A stretch of DNA of 64,000 nucleotides, from positions 1,360,735-1,424,734 of the forward strand of contig NMRA01000021.1 of assembly GCA_002633005.1 (NCBI GenBank), given 5' to 3'. Origin of the DNA: Phoronis australis (Eukaryota > Phoronida > Phoronidae). Position 1 is the stretch's first letter; the number at the start of each line of letters is the position of its first letter. Shown one piece after another: positions 40,901 through 46,640 of this stretch. The notes under the pieces are model-generated. The model saw only the letters and a program-made list of their open reading frames with translations, did no database searches and was not told the origin of the DNA. The position numbers were made by a program, and so were the translations under genes.

Positions 40901-41167
40901 TCTCACTTGATCGCTCTTTCCAAAGGCAGACATTGATTGTTCACCTGCCATATTGAAACTATTGATTTGGCTAGTTTGACCGAAAACTGATGACAATCCG
41001 CTCTGGTCGAAAACCAGATTGGCAGTGCCGCCAAAACCCGCACCAGTTGCTGGTGGCTGAACACCTCCAAATATTGAGCCAGTCACTCCAGGTTGTAAGT
41101 TACCACCAAATATTGAAGAGGACTGGGTGCTGCCAAAAGACGACGCTGTTGACTGCGGGTTGAACAT
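12700..41167 (-). CDS. MCM3AP: GANP / MCM3AP, complete gene, 24 coding exons
   Basis: GANP is the large Sac3-family scaffold of TREX-2, which links transcription to mRNA export at the nuclear pore together with ENY2, PCID2, DSS1 and centrins (family knowledge). The reconstructed protein is 1901 residues; human is about 1980. Residues 1-292 hold about ten FG motifs of nucleoporin type (SSFG, SIFG, SVFG, LFG). About 300-395 is an RRM-like fold ([29 protein letters not shown]). About 520-865 is the Sac3/GANP domain ([62 protein letters not shown]). About 990-1100 is a long charged helix of the ENY2/centrin-binding type. About 1100-1690 is the MCM3AP region, and the tail runs to 1901. All 24 exons use GT-AG and all phases agree. 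The ATG is chosen because FG motifs start at once and a splice acceptor lies just upstream. The 441-bp duplication at 26.7-27.6 kb is left out as a probable assembly error. The gene diverges from ST7. Confidence 0.95.
13888..13920 (+). repeat. (AAT)n microsatellite
   Basis: Eleven AAT units in a row, in the last GANP intron. On the minus strand this gives an isoleucine run in a spurious open frame. Confidence 0.95.
14252..14354 (-). CDS. MCM3AP: GANP exon 23
   Basis: The acceptor is AAATTTCAG and the donor GTTAGC. It encodes [19 protein letters not shown] then [13 protein letters not shown], in phase with both neighbours. The foldback element at 14380-14557 starts about 25 bases upstream of the acceptor. 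Confidence 0.85.
14380..14557. mobile_element. Foldback MITE
   Basis: This is nearly one long palindrome. Left TTATTACATG...GTTATTCCCCGTTATCTAGA and GGATTTTGGAGAATTATC mirror GATAATTCTCCAAAATCC, TCTAGATAAGGGGGATAATG and CATGTAATAA on the right. The centre is GCCCGAGGGGCGTTAGCC. There is no coding content, and the target duplication is unclear. Confidence 0.75.
14992..15151 (-). CDS. MCM3AP: GANP exon 22
   Basis: The acceptor is CGTTTCAG and the donor GTAACC. It encodes [18 protein letters not shown] then [16 protein letters not shown], ending CPSTT in phase 0. This is part of the conserved C-terminal MCM3AP region. Confidence 0.85.
15500..15689 (-). CDS. MCM3AP: GANP exon 21
   Basis: The acceptor is TGATACAG and the donor GTAATT. 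It encodes [27 protein letters not shown] and [16 protein letters not shown]. The open frame extends upstream to 15870 but that part is intron; the acceptor gives the right phase. Confidence 0.87.
16606..16632 (-). repeat. Inverted single copy of the 41-bp repeat core
   Basis: GGTCACATCATGTGACCTGC followed by AGTTAAG is the reverse complement, with a few changes, of the core of the array at 16779-16940. It lies about 150 bases before the array. Confidence 0.7.
16779..16940 (+). repeat. 41-bp minisatellite with palindromic GGTCA core, four copies
   Basis: The unit starts AACTACAGGTCACACAATGT and continues GACCAAGATATGGCATGACTT. Copies start at 16779, 16820, 16861 and 16902 and are nearly identical; the second has AAAATG for ACAATG. 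Each has a perfect inverted repeat GGTCACA-CAA-TGTGACC. Confidence 0.95.
17519..17639 (-). CDS. MCM3AP: GANP exon 20
   Basis: The acceptor is CCTTTCAG and the donor GTAAGA. It encodes [19 protein letters not shown] then [16 protein letters not shown], matching human GANP LGFYNRVLQHIATL...LADLSWPVTEF in order. Confidence 0.92.
17916..19087. mobile_element. PIF/Harbinger-like MITE (interrupted)
   Basis: The terminal inverted repeats are GGGCTGTTCCAGCAAAATCT (left) and GGGCTGTTCCAGTAAAATCC (right, reverse complement), each followed by a G-rich run. The flanks are TCA at 17913-17915 and TCA at 19088-19090, a 3-bp target duplication as in PIF/Harbinger. There is no transposase. A second MITE (18300-18660) sits inside it, so this one is older. 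It lies in the intron between GANP exons 19 and 20. Confidence 0.8.
18300..18660. mobile_element. Nested MITE with palindromic internal array
   Basis: The perfect 27-bp terminal repeats start TACGGTGGCCCGAAAGTATC and end ATCGCTA on the left, reverse-complemented on the right. The flanking direct repeat is CAAGTG at 18294-18299 and 18661-18666 (6 bp). The interior (18355-18600) is about eleven 20-24-bp units of type TTTCAACCTAGGTTGAAA / TTTCCACCTAGGTGGAAA, each itself a palindrome around CCTAGG or CCGGG variants. There are no open frames. Confidence 0.88.
19214..19420 (-). CDS. MCM3AP: GANP exon 19
   Basis: The acceptor is TATTTTAG and the donor GTTTAT, a weak GT site. It encodes [36 protein letters not shown] and [16 protein letters not shown]. 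The weak donor is accepted because it alone keeps phase 0 into exon 20 before the in-frame TAA. Confidence 0.82.
19981..20223 (-). CDS. MCM3AP: GANP exon 18
   Basis: The acceptor is TTTTGCAG and the donor GTGTGT; 81 codons. It encodes [19 protein letters not shown], a hydrophobic strand [10 protein letters not shown] and then [15 protein letters not shown]. The strand-loop pattern fits the MCM3AP domain. Confidence 0.88.
21214..22063 (-). CDS. MCM3AP: GANP exon 17 (largest internal exon)
   Basis: The acceptor is TGTTTCAG and the donor GTAATG; 850 bases. It completes the long helix ([56 protein letters not shown]) and starts the MCM3AP region ([28 protein letters not shown]). Human GANP has the WSPLDLP-type motif in the same place. 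The true exon ends at VQCNE; the open frame after it is intron. Confidence 0.93.
22203..22400 (+). repeat. Copy of the dispersed ACAAGAGCAACGC repeat
   Basis: The block at 22221-22252 begins ACAAGAGCAACGCGAAGCAT and runs on to TGAAATGCGCCC. It matches 23466-23497 and, reversed, 172-203. It continues GGCCACTAGATAACGCAAAA and TACGTCGAAT, as in the array at 24.6 kb. Confidence 0.7.
22560..22950 (+). repeat. Degenerate minisatellite, period about 30-33 bp
   Basis: Loosely repeated units carry (A)CTGAAAATCATG and CAAGACCC words (for example TGAAAATCATGAAAGGTACC, AAAATTAAAACAAGACCC). It lies in the intron between GANP exons 16 and 17, close to the exon 16 donor. Confidence 0.55.
22961..23281 (-). 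CDS. MCM3AP: GANP exon 16, charged long helix
   Basis: The acceptor is ATGTACAG and the donor GTGAGC; 321 bases. It encodes a long Arg/Glu/Lys/Ala helix with near repeats of [11 protein letters not shown] / [11 protein letters not shown] / [11 protein letters not shown], ending [14 protein letters not shown]. In the family this region carries the ENY2- and centrin-binding helix (CID). The coding repeat AEKERxAKEVA has a 36-bp period at DNA level. Confidence 0.92.
23460..24740 (+). repeat. Array of degenerate 120-150-bp units with CTCF-core-like motifs
   Basis: It opens with the ACAAGAGCAACG block at 23466. Units share CCACTAGGGGGCGCC-like cores near 23588, 23808, 23930, 24047, 24200, 24316, 24453 and 24603, then words such as CGTCAAATCCATCTGAAA and GAGGCAAACACCAAAAT. 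It lies in the intron between GANP exons 15 and 16. There is no coding content. Confidence 0.7.
24903..25170 (-). CDS. MCM3AP: GANP exon 15
   Basis: The acceptor is TTTTTCAG and the donor GTAGAT; 268 bases. It encodes [18 protein letters not shown] then [19 protein letters not shown] and [10 protein letters not shown], amphipathic helices leading into the charged helix of exon 16. Confidence 0.9.
25568..25754. mobile_element. Foldback MITE of about 187 bp
   Basis: The arms are about 70 bp. The left arm has GCTAATGATAAATGATCA, GATAACAAATGAACATCC and TTCATAGCATCATT; the right arm has the reverse complement with few changes. The outermost bases are TGAAT and ATTCA. The core contains no gene. 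Confidence 0.8.
25804..25921 (-). CDS. MCM3AP: GANP exon 14
   Basis: The acceptor is CATTCTAG and the donor GTAGGT. It encodes [19 protein letters not shown] then [13 protein letters not shown]. It follows TSVGE in exon 13, giving the conserved [12 protein letters not shown] motif of GANP. Confidence 0.92.
26670..26870 (-). CDS. MCM3AP: GANP exon 13
   Basis: The acceptor is TGTTTTAG and the donor GTATGT; 67 codons in phase 0. It encodes [39 protein letters not shown] and LQTSVGE, the end of the Sac3 domain (human VVRMLLFRD...HGLTVADGCVELNRSAF). Part of it (26709-26870) is repeated at 27151-27312. Confidence 0.93.
26709..27149. repeat. 441-bp direct repeat, copy 1
   Basis: It is essentially identical to 27151-27591, with one visible difference (A at 26717, G at 27159; Cys versus Arg in exon 13). 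It spans most of exon 13, the intron, and the 3' part of exon 12. Confidence 0.97.
27082..27312 (-). pseudogene. Chimeric exon 13/12 made by the duplication (probable assembly artefact)
   Basis: Read literally, this block has a good acceptor, the first 54 codons of exon 13, one codon with N, then the last 22 codons of exon 12 and its donor. It is 231 bases, 77 codons, open and in phase. It would insert a scrambled repeat (RRAE-X-QVRS) into the Sac3 domain. No homologue is expected to have it. Confidence 0.85.
27151..27591. repeat. 441-bp direct repeat, copy 2
   Basis: This copy runs from the N at 27150 into the genuine exon 12 sequence. The offset to copy 1 is 442 bases throughout. Confidence 0.97.
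27524..27749 (-). CDS. MCM3AP: GANP exon 12
   Basis: The acceptor is CCCCACAG and the donor GTAAGT. It encodes [37 protein letters not shown] and [19 protein letters not shown], matching human [21 protein letters not shown]...CYFNQIRKDALRALN. This is core Sac3/GANP domain. Confidence 0.96.
28373..28450 (-). pseudogene. THAP-like zinc-finger gene start, copy 2 (fragment)
   Basis: It reads [12 protein letters not shown] then [13 protein letters not shown] and a stop. The start resembles the N-terminal C-x-C half of a THAP domain. The 5' flank (plus 28451 to about 28630) matches the flank of the copy at 32060-32244, so a longer unit was duplicated or inserted twice. The second half is not recognisable. 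It lies in the intron between GANP exons 11 and 12. Confidence 0.5.
28822..29096 (-). CDS. MCM3AP: GANP exon 11
   Basis: The acceptor is CATTCCAG and the donor GTGTGT; 275 bases. It encodes [54 protein letters not shown] and [14 protein letters not shown]. It is very close to human DITQQHLCDP...KINNENMTKCLQSLKEMY. Confidence 0.97.
29939..30088 (-). CDS. MCM3AP: GANP exon 10
   Basis: The acceptor is GACCTACAG and the donor GTAGGT; 50 codons. It encodes [20 protein letters not shown] then [17 protein letters not shown], as in human [14 protein letters not shown]...LRDWYDFVWNRTRGIRK. Confidence 0.97.
30774..30842 (-). CDS. MCM3AP: GANP exon 9 (23 codons)
   Basis: The acceptor is CTTTTCAG and the donor GTCAAG. 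It encodes [20 protein letters not shown] then ADQ, the conserved VKEYSR-SADQ motif of the Sac3 domain. It is too short to be found by open-frame length. Confidence 0.95.
31375..31560. repeat. Short units ending TATTAATATAG, partly inverted
   Basis: Three segments of about 50 bp end with TATTAAT(A/G)TAG, at about 31455, 31504 and 31556. CCGCTCTTAGTTAAGAATTG mirrors CATGGTAACCAAGAGCGG, giving a small foldback. It adjoins the GANP exon 8 donor by about 85 bases. Confidence 0.5.
31647..31789 (-). CDS. MCM3AP: GANP exon 8, start of Sac3 core
   Basis: The acceptor is TTGACAG and the donor GTAAGG. It encodes [20 protein letters not shown] then [19 protein letters not shown]. The G-T-C-x-D-M-C-P-E-K-E-R signature of Sac3/GANP is complete. 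Confidence 0.97.
32060..32244 (-). pseudogene. THAP-like zinc-finger gene relic, copy 1
   Basis: It reads [19 protein letters not shown] then DKVDKSV; after a frame change it continues [20 protein letters not shown] and [12 protein letters not shown]. The order Cys-pair, basic stretch, F-x-x-FP, W-x-x-W resembles a THAP DNA-binding domain, found in THAP proteins and P-element transposases. The second Cys of CxxxxC is Ala here but Cys in copy 2, and the frame is broken, so it is dead. It lies in the intron between GANP exons 7 and 8. THAP identity is inference. Confidence 0.55.
32880..32972 (-). CDS. MCM3AP: GANP exon 7 (31 codons)
   Basis: The acceptor is CTCTAG and the donor GTAGGT. It encodes [20 protein letters not shown] then [10 protein letters not shown]. 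It leads into the Sac3 signature of exon 8; its phase agrees with both sides. Confidence 0.87.
33841..34080 (-). CDS. MCM3AP: GANP exon 6
   Basis: The acceptor is TTGTTTTCAG and the donor GTAAGG; 240 bases. It encodes a disordered linker rich in Ser, Pro and charged residues: [40 protein letters not shown] and [13 protein letters not shown]. It joins the RRM-like region to the Sac3 domain. It may be phosphorylated, but nothing in the sequence proves that. Confidence 0.86.
34964..35072 (-). CDS. MCM3AP: GANP exon 5, end of RRM-like fold
   Basis: The acceptor is TTTGCCAG and the donor GTGAGT. It encodes [20 protein letters not shown] then [16 protein letters not shown]. Human GANP has an A-x-x-A-K-x-G-K...IFWHRKK segment at this point. 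Confidence 0.9.
35870..36135 (+). repeat. Low-complexity ATGGTAAAACATGG repeat
   Basis: Many imperfect copies of 12-18-bp words built from (A)TATGGTAAAA(A)CATGGT. They lie in the intron between GANP exons 4 and 5. The minus-strand open frame through it is low-complexity Tyr/Phe/Met/Pro sequence and not a gene. Confidence 0.85.
36513..36718 (-). CDS. MCM3AP: GANP exon 4, RRM-like fold
   Basis: The acceptor is ATGTCAAG and the donor GTGAGT. It encodes [54 protein letters not shown] and [11 protein letters not shown]. The beta-alpha-beta pattern with I-V-K-N-I (RNP2-like) and A-T-V-H-F (RNP1-like) agrees with the divergent RRM of GANP. Confidence 0.94.
37102..37233 (-). CDS. MCM3AP: GANP exon 3
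   Basis: The acceptor is ATGCTCCAG and the donor GTAGCT; 132 bases. It encodes [20 protein letters not shown] then [18 protein letters not shown], with one more GLFG motif. A later AG at CTCTAG would bring an in-frame stop, so the upstream one is used. Confidence 0.87.
37234..40088 (-). other. GANP intron 2 (2.9 kb)
   Basis: I see no exon. It contains the diverged tandem duplication at 38563-39290. Open frames near 38641-38961 lie inside the first duplicate unit and are not conserved in the second. Confidence 0.6.
38563..39290 (+). repeat. Diverged tandem duplication, unit about 400-430 bp
   Basis: Unit 1 starts AGGTCGAAGATCATTAGGTG (38563) and unit 2 AGGTCAAAGGTCATTGAGTG (38993). Matches continue in order: ACTTCAAATTTACA, AAGTTTCAGG-CATTTGGTGC, GGTCAT-AGG-GCA, CTGTGATTCT, and a GGGTCAGT-CAAAGGTCA end. 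Identity is perhaps 70-75% by eye. Confidence 0.75.
40089..40160 (-). CDS. MCM3AP: GANP exon 2 (24 codons)
   Basis: The acceptor is TGTTTTCAG and the donor GTAAAT. It encodes [20 protein letters not shown] then KAP. It is supported by splice sites and by phase (1 in, 1 out) rather than by homology; it could be skipped, since exons 1 and 3 would also join in phase. Confidence 0.7.
40495..41167 (-). CDS. MCM3AP: GANP exon 1 (first coding), FG-repeat N-terminus
   Basis: The start ATG is at 41165-41167 and the donor GTAAGT. It encodes 224 residues rich in Ser, Gly, Gln and Phe: [20 protein letters not shown], then [27 protein letters not shown] and [13 protein letters not shown]. These nucleoporin-like FG motifs occur at the GANP N-terminus in other animals and allow pore binding. 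Minus-strand sequence just upstream has a TTGTAG acceptor, so a 5' UTR exon probably lies further right. Confidence 0.92.
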
Positions 41168-44100
41168 GGTTCCTCAGCTTCTTCAACTACAAGTAAACGG
41201 TAAGAGTACGCTAGAACACTAGGACTAGAGCGTGCTTAACACTATAAGCAGTGAAAACCAATTACAAGCATGTTTCACATTTAATCATATCTGATGTTAT
41301 CATCTTGATATCATCTAGTTCCGCACAAGAAATAAGAACAGGGACCAAAATGTAGCATAACACAAAGCAACAAATTTGGCTACGAACGCACACATTGTAT
41401 AGTTATACTAACCCACTCACCCACCCACACATATACACACACGACATCCCTGTTGCAAGATTTTTGATCTGGGAGTGGTAAATCTGTGCACTTCAGCTTG
41501 GAGGGGGTAACTAGTTGGAATAATGCCTTACAATTGTAAATCATGGACCACACACAACAGGCTCTCTGATATTGACATGCAAGGTCAGTGAAAACAGTTC
41601 TTTGTAAACCCTGCTCTTGGCCTGTGTAAGTAAATGCAGCTTAGCAAAAGGCTTGTGGTGCTGGCTGAGAAGATAATTGTTTTATTACCCCCTGTGGATT
41701 ATGAATAGCCCAGTCCAAAATCGGCACAAAGCTGCGTAGATATACAGCATTCAACTCAGACGGTGATCATCCCATAGACCTTCCATATGCTAGATGCTTT
41801 GTGTTGAATTACTCCTCACATTGGCTACACCATCTAACCAAGGAGCTGCAAGTACCTTTCGAACATCGCACACCTTTGGAAGCCGTAAATGTCTTTACAT
41901 CCTTCAACTCAAGCAAATACTTCAGCACAAGCAAACTTTCATAGATGACCCGTGCATTAGTGATTGGCTTAATGTCAAGGACATGGACATTGAACTCGGT
42001 GTGATTGAAAAATTTCACGCAAAAGACACGTGCAGTGATGTAACCACAACACATATGCCAAAGTTCACGACTTTACTGACAGAACGAAGGACAATTCAGA
42101 AAAAAAATATTAAGTTAGTATTAGTCAAGCTAAACAACAATAGATGGAGGTTCTCAAACTGGGAGAATTTCTTCCGATTGTGTGAATTATCTTGATTGGA
42201 AGAAAAAATTTCTCTTGATTTCTAAAAATTCTTTTAAAATTAAGAGAATAAATTTCATAAAGTGTTGAACTGGATACAAAAAATTCTCGGTGGAGATAGC
42301 ATGTGATAGGAGGAACAGAACGTTTATGAAATTTCCTCACTTGTTTACTAGAAACATGAAGCCTGAAACAGGAAAAGTATGATTGAAACCAAGGTAAGGT
42401 AGTATTACAAGCCTTGGCCCATCAGATGAACAAGGGAGACAGCAGAACAAACTGTCTGAATATGTAAAACATAGGTTGGAAAGCAATAACCTCTTTTGTC
42501 TGGCTGTAGATTTGTGCTCAAATTAATATCGCAGACAAGAGGTACATGAAGGCTTTTCGTCAGTAGATTATGAGCTCAACAAAACGTAATTTGCCTTTAT
42601 CTCCAACATTTGACAATGATCTAATGATGTTAGTCTACACGTCCTTGACAATTCCTCTCACAATGAAGCCATGCAATGAAAAAATTACTTCCCCTAATTG
42701 GCCCAACTGGCACTACTGCTGCTAGACAATGACCCTCGTCTCATGCTGGTGCAGCCAGAGTAGAGCAATGGAGCTCCTATAGGAGCTTCATACACCAGAA
42801 CCTTTTCGGCGAATTATGCCTCGTACTGACTAAAACATCAAAGTCCCATTATTATAAACACCTTGGCCTTAGGAGGTCGTTCATGAATTTAATTCCTTCC
42901 AAATCAAACAAATACACCCGATATCAAACTTTTTCTTCAAGCAGTCCCTCGTTCAGCTCCCAAAATCAGTAACTCGCCATTTTTAAAACTGCGCCTGGCA
43001 GGTGGCATGACGGACATATCCCTGTACGCAGTGTGAAAATGGCAAGTTACCGATTTTGAGATCCAAACGAGGGACTGCTCGAAGAAAAAGTTTGATAACA
43101 GGAGTATGTGTACGAGTTGGGAGGAATTAAATACATCGACGACCTCCTAAGCAGCCCCTCTGACTGTGAAAAAAGGTATTTATAACCACACGACTTTGAT
43201 ATTTTAGTCAGTGCGAGGCATGATTCGCCGAAAAACTTACGTTGTACGAAGCACCTATAGGAGCTCCATCATCTATGCTAGCTACACCAGCTACTACTGC
43301 CTCATATGGTATATGCCGCCTAGGACTAGGTATAGGTGGTAATGGCATAAGCAATTACATCGCCCTGGATGCTGCAGGCATACAGGGGCGATAGTACATC
43401 CCCACAAAAAGTTACACATTTCAAAATACAGCAAATAAAATCAAATGAACCATACATATAGGAACATGGAGTTGTAATTAACGCATACCCTGACTCTGGA
43501 TACAATTTAGTCGGCAAAACTTGAACAAATTGATAAAAATCTGTCGCGGTTTGCTCGAGTTTGTCTTACTGGTTGCCATTTTAAGGAAGTTATGTGAAAT
43601 CACGCATGTTGAATAAAAAGACCGGGGGACACAAATCTTACAATTTCACCTGATACATTATCGTGCTAGTTTGCAAGTGTCACGCGCTAGCGTCACTTAC
43701 TTCGCTCAGTCTCGCGCTAGCATTTGCCTAACTCACGTGACTCAGTTGATACTTTGTGATTATCAAGGGCGTGGTGAAAAAGTTAACAGCAACCAAAAAA
43801 GTGGAGTTGGAATTCCTCGCCAAAGTCACCTTAATTCTCACAATTAAGCTTCATTGAAGATATGTTTACTGTATAGAAGTAGAAAGGACCAATGAGGAAA
43901 GTAAGTGCTTTTTAAGAATGTATTTTTGACGAGGTGAAAACTAAAAATCGGTGGCCGGATTTGGCCTACCGCCCGTTTAAAACACATGGAACGAAATGCG
44001 TACAGAAAGTGATGGGAAGTATTGACTATAATTGTGTAGGCCCTAACCCAACCGAGGCTACGTGTTGTCTAGTAAGGCCACCGCTGACGGGTTAAATATA

Positions 44101-44667
44101 AATCAAACGCTGAGCCATTTTCACACAATCACGTTATTATATCATTTAACTTCGACGAGGCTTACAGTCAAATTGCTAGGCGATTCTACTATCGATCAAG
44201 TCCCCGGGACTCTGGGTTTTCCATTTTCCACTAGTAGCCTACTATTAGCGGGTTGTTGAAAACATACATTGAGTCACAAAATTAACTTGAGAGTAAAACA
44301 TCGTATATTTCTAAATATTACTTGAATGGTTGTAATTCACACCATATGGTATTAAAAACTCTTTTGAAATAAAAATATATCACAATTACTGAATTTAAAT
44401 ACTAAACATATGAAATTTGATAAAAATATTCTTAGTTTTCGACCCACGCAAAGAGTTTAGGTCCGTAGACATCAAAAACTTTCATTACCAACCACAATGA
44501 TTTTTAAATTAAATATAAGAGTATAAGAATTTTGCTAAATCATGAAAGAAAATCTTTTAAATTTCTCAGAACAGAATAACTGTCTATTGTAAAATTTTGC
44601 AAGTTTTGCACAAACAAAATCAATTTGTAGTATGCGAGGCTCCCACATATATTTTGTTTTTTCCAGG
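41168..44667. other. Divergent GANP-ST7 intergenic / 5' UTR region
   Basis: The two genes point away from each other from this 3.5-kb gap. It holds a CA-rich stretch near 41420-41445, foldback copy 1 (about 42709-43308), and a stretch at 43540-44050 with more CpG than its surroundings, including CACGCGCTAGCGTCAC, TCTCGCGCTAGC and ACTCACGTGACTCA. That stretch is the best candidate for a shared promoter. No protein-coding exon is supported. Confidence 0.5.
42709..43308. mobile_element. Large foldback element, copy 1
   Basis: The arms are about 250 bp. The left has GGAGCTCCTATAGGAGCTTC, CGGCGAATTATGCCTCG, AACATCAAAGTCCCATTATT and TTAGGAGGTCGTTCATGAAT; the right carries them reversed (GACCTCCTAA, GACTTTGATATTTTAGTCAG, GAGGCATGATTCGCCG, CTATAGGAGCTCCAT). 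The centre mirrors GCAGTCCCTCGTTCAGCTCC and CGAGGGACTGCTCG. There is no open frame. The exact ends are uncertain by tens of bases. Confidence 0.8.
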
Positions 44668-44815
44668 ATGGCAATATTTGGCCGGTGCCTGGAAGTTGTA
44701 AAGAACTGGATCGCGTGGTCCTGGACTTATTTGTGGATTTTGTGGTTCGGTCTCGTTGTTGTAATAGTCTACATACTGCGTGGACCTTTGAAGATTGGCG
44801 AAAATTTGGCGCATG
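44668..44815 (+). CDS. ST7: ST7 / ST7L first coding exon (partial gene)
   Basis: ST7 (suppressor of tumorigenicity 7 family) is a multi-pass membrane protein with a long helical-repeat domain; its molecular role is poorly known. The exon encodes MAIFGRCLEVVKNWIAW, SWTYLWILWFGLVVVIVYIL and RGPLKIGENLAH, 49 codons plus one base, then donor GTACGT. Human ST7 has QLKSCIVWSWTYLWTVWFF then VYILRVPLKINDNLS at its N-terminus, the same length and order. Residues about 20-40 form the first membrane segment. A TTTTTTCCAG tract sits just before the ATG, so a 5' UTR exon probably exists upstream. The next expected exon (FLNTLTPKFYVALTG-type) is not in the window. ST7 and ST7L cannot be told apart from this exon. 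Confidence 0.88.
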
Positions 44816-45118
44816 GTACGTTTTTGTCATTAGAAATTTTTGCGGATCATGTCAACGACACTGACACTGTGCTGTTATGAATATGAGTGTGTGAAGAGCC
44901 GGCTAGTGGAGTAGACAGTGACCACCGTCTCTAGCTGACTAGAGACGGTGTAGCTCCTATTGGAGTTTCATCTGTCGGAAGCTTCACGCTAACTGAAACA
45001 TCAAAATCACGTTGTTATAAATACATTTTGCGCATAGAGACAACTTAGGAGGCCATCCAAGTATTTAATTCCTACCAACTTAAAGAGGCACAAGTCGGAT
45101 ATAAATAATGGACCCTGA

Positions 45119-45183
45119 CTTAGAGAACCAGGCAGTGACTAAATAACGGCCCCGTTATTTAGTGTATGAAACTGGTTCTCTAA
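45119..45183 (+). repeat. Hairpin-forming inverted repeat
   Basis: TTAGAGAACCAG and ACTAAATAACGG are followed by CCGTTATTTAGT and CTGGTTCTCTAA, making a stem with a short internal loop. It sits at the start of the LINE-derived insertion. Confidence 0.85.
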
Positions 45184-45867
45184 TGGCCCACCCTCCAGGA
45201 AAGACGAGCTCAAAACAAACTGTCCCTTCTGTACAAGACCGTCTGTAACCTGGTTTCTATTACTCACATATTCCTTCCACTCTGTCAAGAATGACTTCTT
45301 GATGATTTTATCTATTCTGAGAATTGTGCCTTATTTGGGCCCACCTACACGTTTAATACTATTGGTTAGTTTAACTCCTCCTACTCGTACCACGTGATTA
45401 CTACACGTGGCTGCATCAACTGTATTATTATATTGTAGTTTCCGTGCAAATAAAATCAGTTGTTCTTTTAACCTTACACGAACCAGTTATCACTTTTGCT
45501 CTCCCAATTCATTCCACACACACTCCTACATTACCTCCAAGTCACGTAACTCCCACTCTCATACCTTTGAAAGATCATACATCCGCTCTGCGTACTACGC
45601 AAACTCTTTCTTTCCATCTACCATTTTACTCTGGAATAGACTCCCACAGTTCGTCATCTCGTCAGAAACAATAGAACTATTCACAGGTCACATCCTGAAT
45701 ATCAATCTTATACAGTATTCAATAAAACCTGTTTTATGTTGTACTAACCAGCACTTTGTTTTATCATTATTTTTCACAGTTATGTACACCTCAGTTTTAT
45801 ACTAAAATGCGCCAAGAAGTAAGGATCGAAATCATGATCGTTTGTTTTATATGGGAAGAAGAAGAAG
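45180..45867 (+). mobile_element. LINE retrotransposon 3' fragment (end of reverse transcriptase)
   Basis: The frame from about 45500 encodes SRNSHSHTFERSYIRSAYYA then NSFFPSTILLWNRLPQFVIS. The pattern Y-x-x-SFFP-x-T-I-x-x-WN-x-LP is the C-terminal tail typical of non-LTR reverse transcriptases (CR1/L2/Rex-like groups). Upstream, frames with stops read ERRAQNKLSLLYKTVCNL, also typical of that tail. It is 5'-truncated and broken. It ends near an AAGAAGAAG run, which may be its 3' tail. Confidence 0.75.
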
Positions 45868-46123
45868 TCAGGTTCCATTACATCCAACTAATGTCCTTAA
45901 AGAAATTCTCCCGTTATTAAATTTTTTTCTTCGAGTAATCCATCCTTCAGGTCCCAAAGTCGGAAACTCGCAATTTTTAACACTGCGCGCGGCAGGTGGT
46001 ATGCAGTCATATCCCCTGGCGTGAGTATTTCGTCAAGTTGGAAGGAATTAAATACATTGTCGGCCTCCTAAGGTGTCCATCTATACGCAAAAAGTATTTA
46101 CAATAACGTGACTTTGATGTTTT

Positions 46124-46640
46124 TGTTGTAGATGTGCTTCCGGGTAATTATATGAGTCTGTTAGCTACTTGCTAACGGGCAATTGCCTATTAGCTGAATG
46201 GTTAGCAGGCGTGCCGGTTTTATGGGGGTCGATGGTTCAATTCCTGGGTCAGAAAATGGCCTAGTCAGCAAACGGATGATCTACCAATGAAGCACTGCCA
46301 ACTAGTACCCACAGACCTCGGGACAGCGCGCATGGAAGGTTCCAGGAGTCGAGGAGGTCTTTATTAGAGACTAACTTGCGTTCACCTGTGTTGTGGTGGT
46401 AAAGGTACCAAGGGACGTTGATGACCTGCATGCGAGACATCCTGGTGTTCATCTTCCTGGTGGCGTGCCTGTTCTGTAGAAAAGGGGGTAATGTTGTAGA
46501 TGTGCTTCCGGTGAATCATTTGAGCCTCTGTTAGCTACTCGCTAATGGGCAATTGTTTATTAGCTGAATGATTAACACACTCAGAGGTTTTATGGGGGTC
46601 GCCGGTTCGATTCTGTGGCTGGGTAATCTCGGCTATTACT
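46124..46640 (+). mobile_element. tRNA-derived SINE insertion with two tRNA-like heads
   Basis: TGTTGTAGATGTGCTTCCGG occurs at 46124 and again at 46492 (offset 368). Each copy is followed by a tRNA-like block with a Pol III A box (TAGCTGAATGGTTAGC / TAGCTGAATGATTAAC) and a B box (GGTTCAATTCC / GGTTCGATTCT). Between them lie about 225 bases (46260-46485) with a minus-strand open frame. The whole interrupts the right arm of foldback copy 2. Confidence 0.7.

Noticed and set aside
41794-42195. 133-codon plus-strand open frame upstream of GANP
   Set aside because: No known motif, no good splice context, and it lies in the AT-rich divergent intergenic region.
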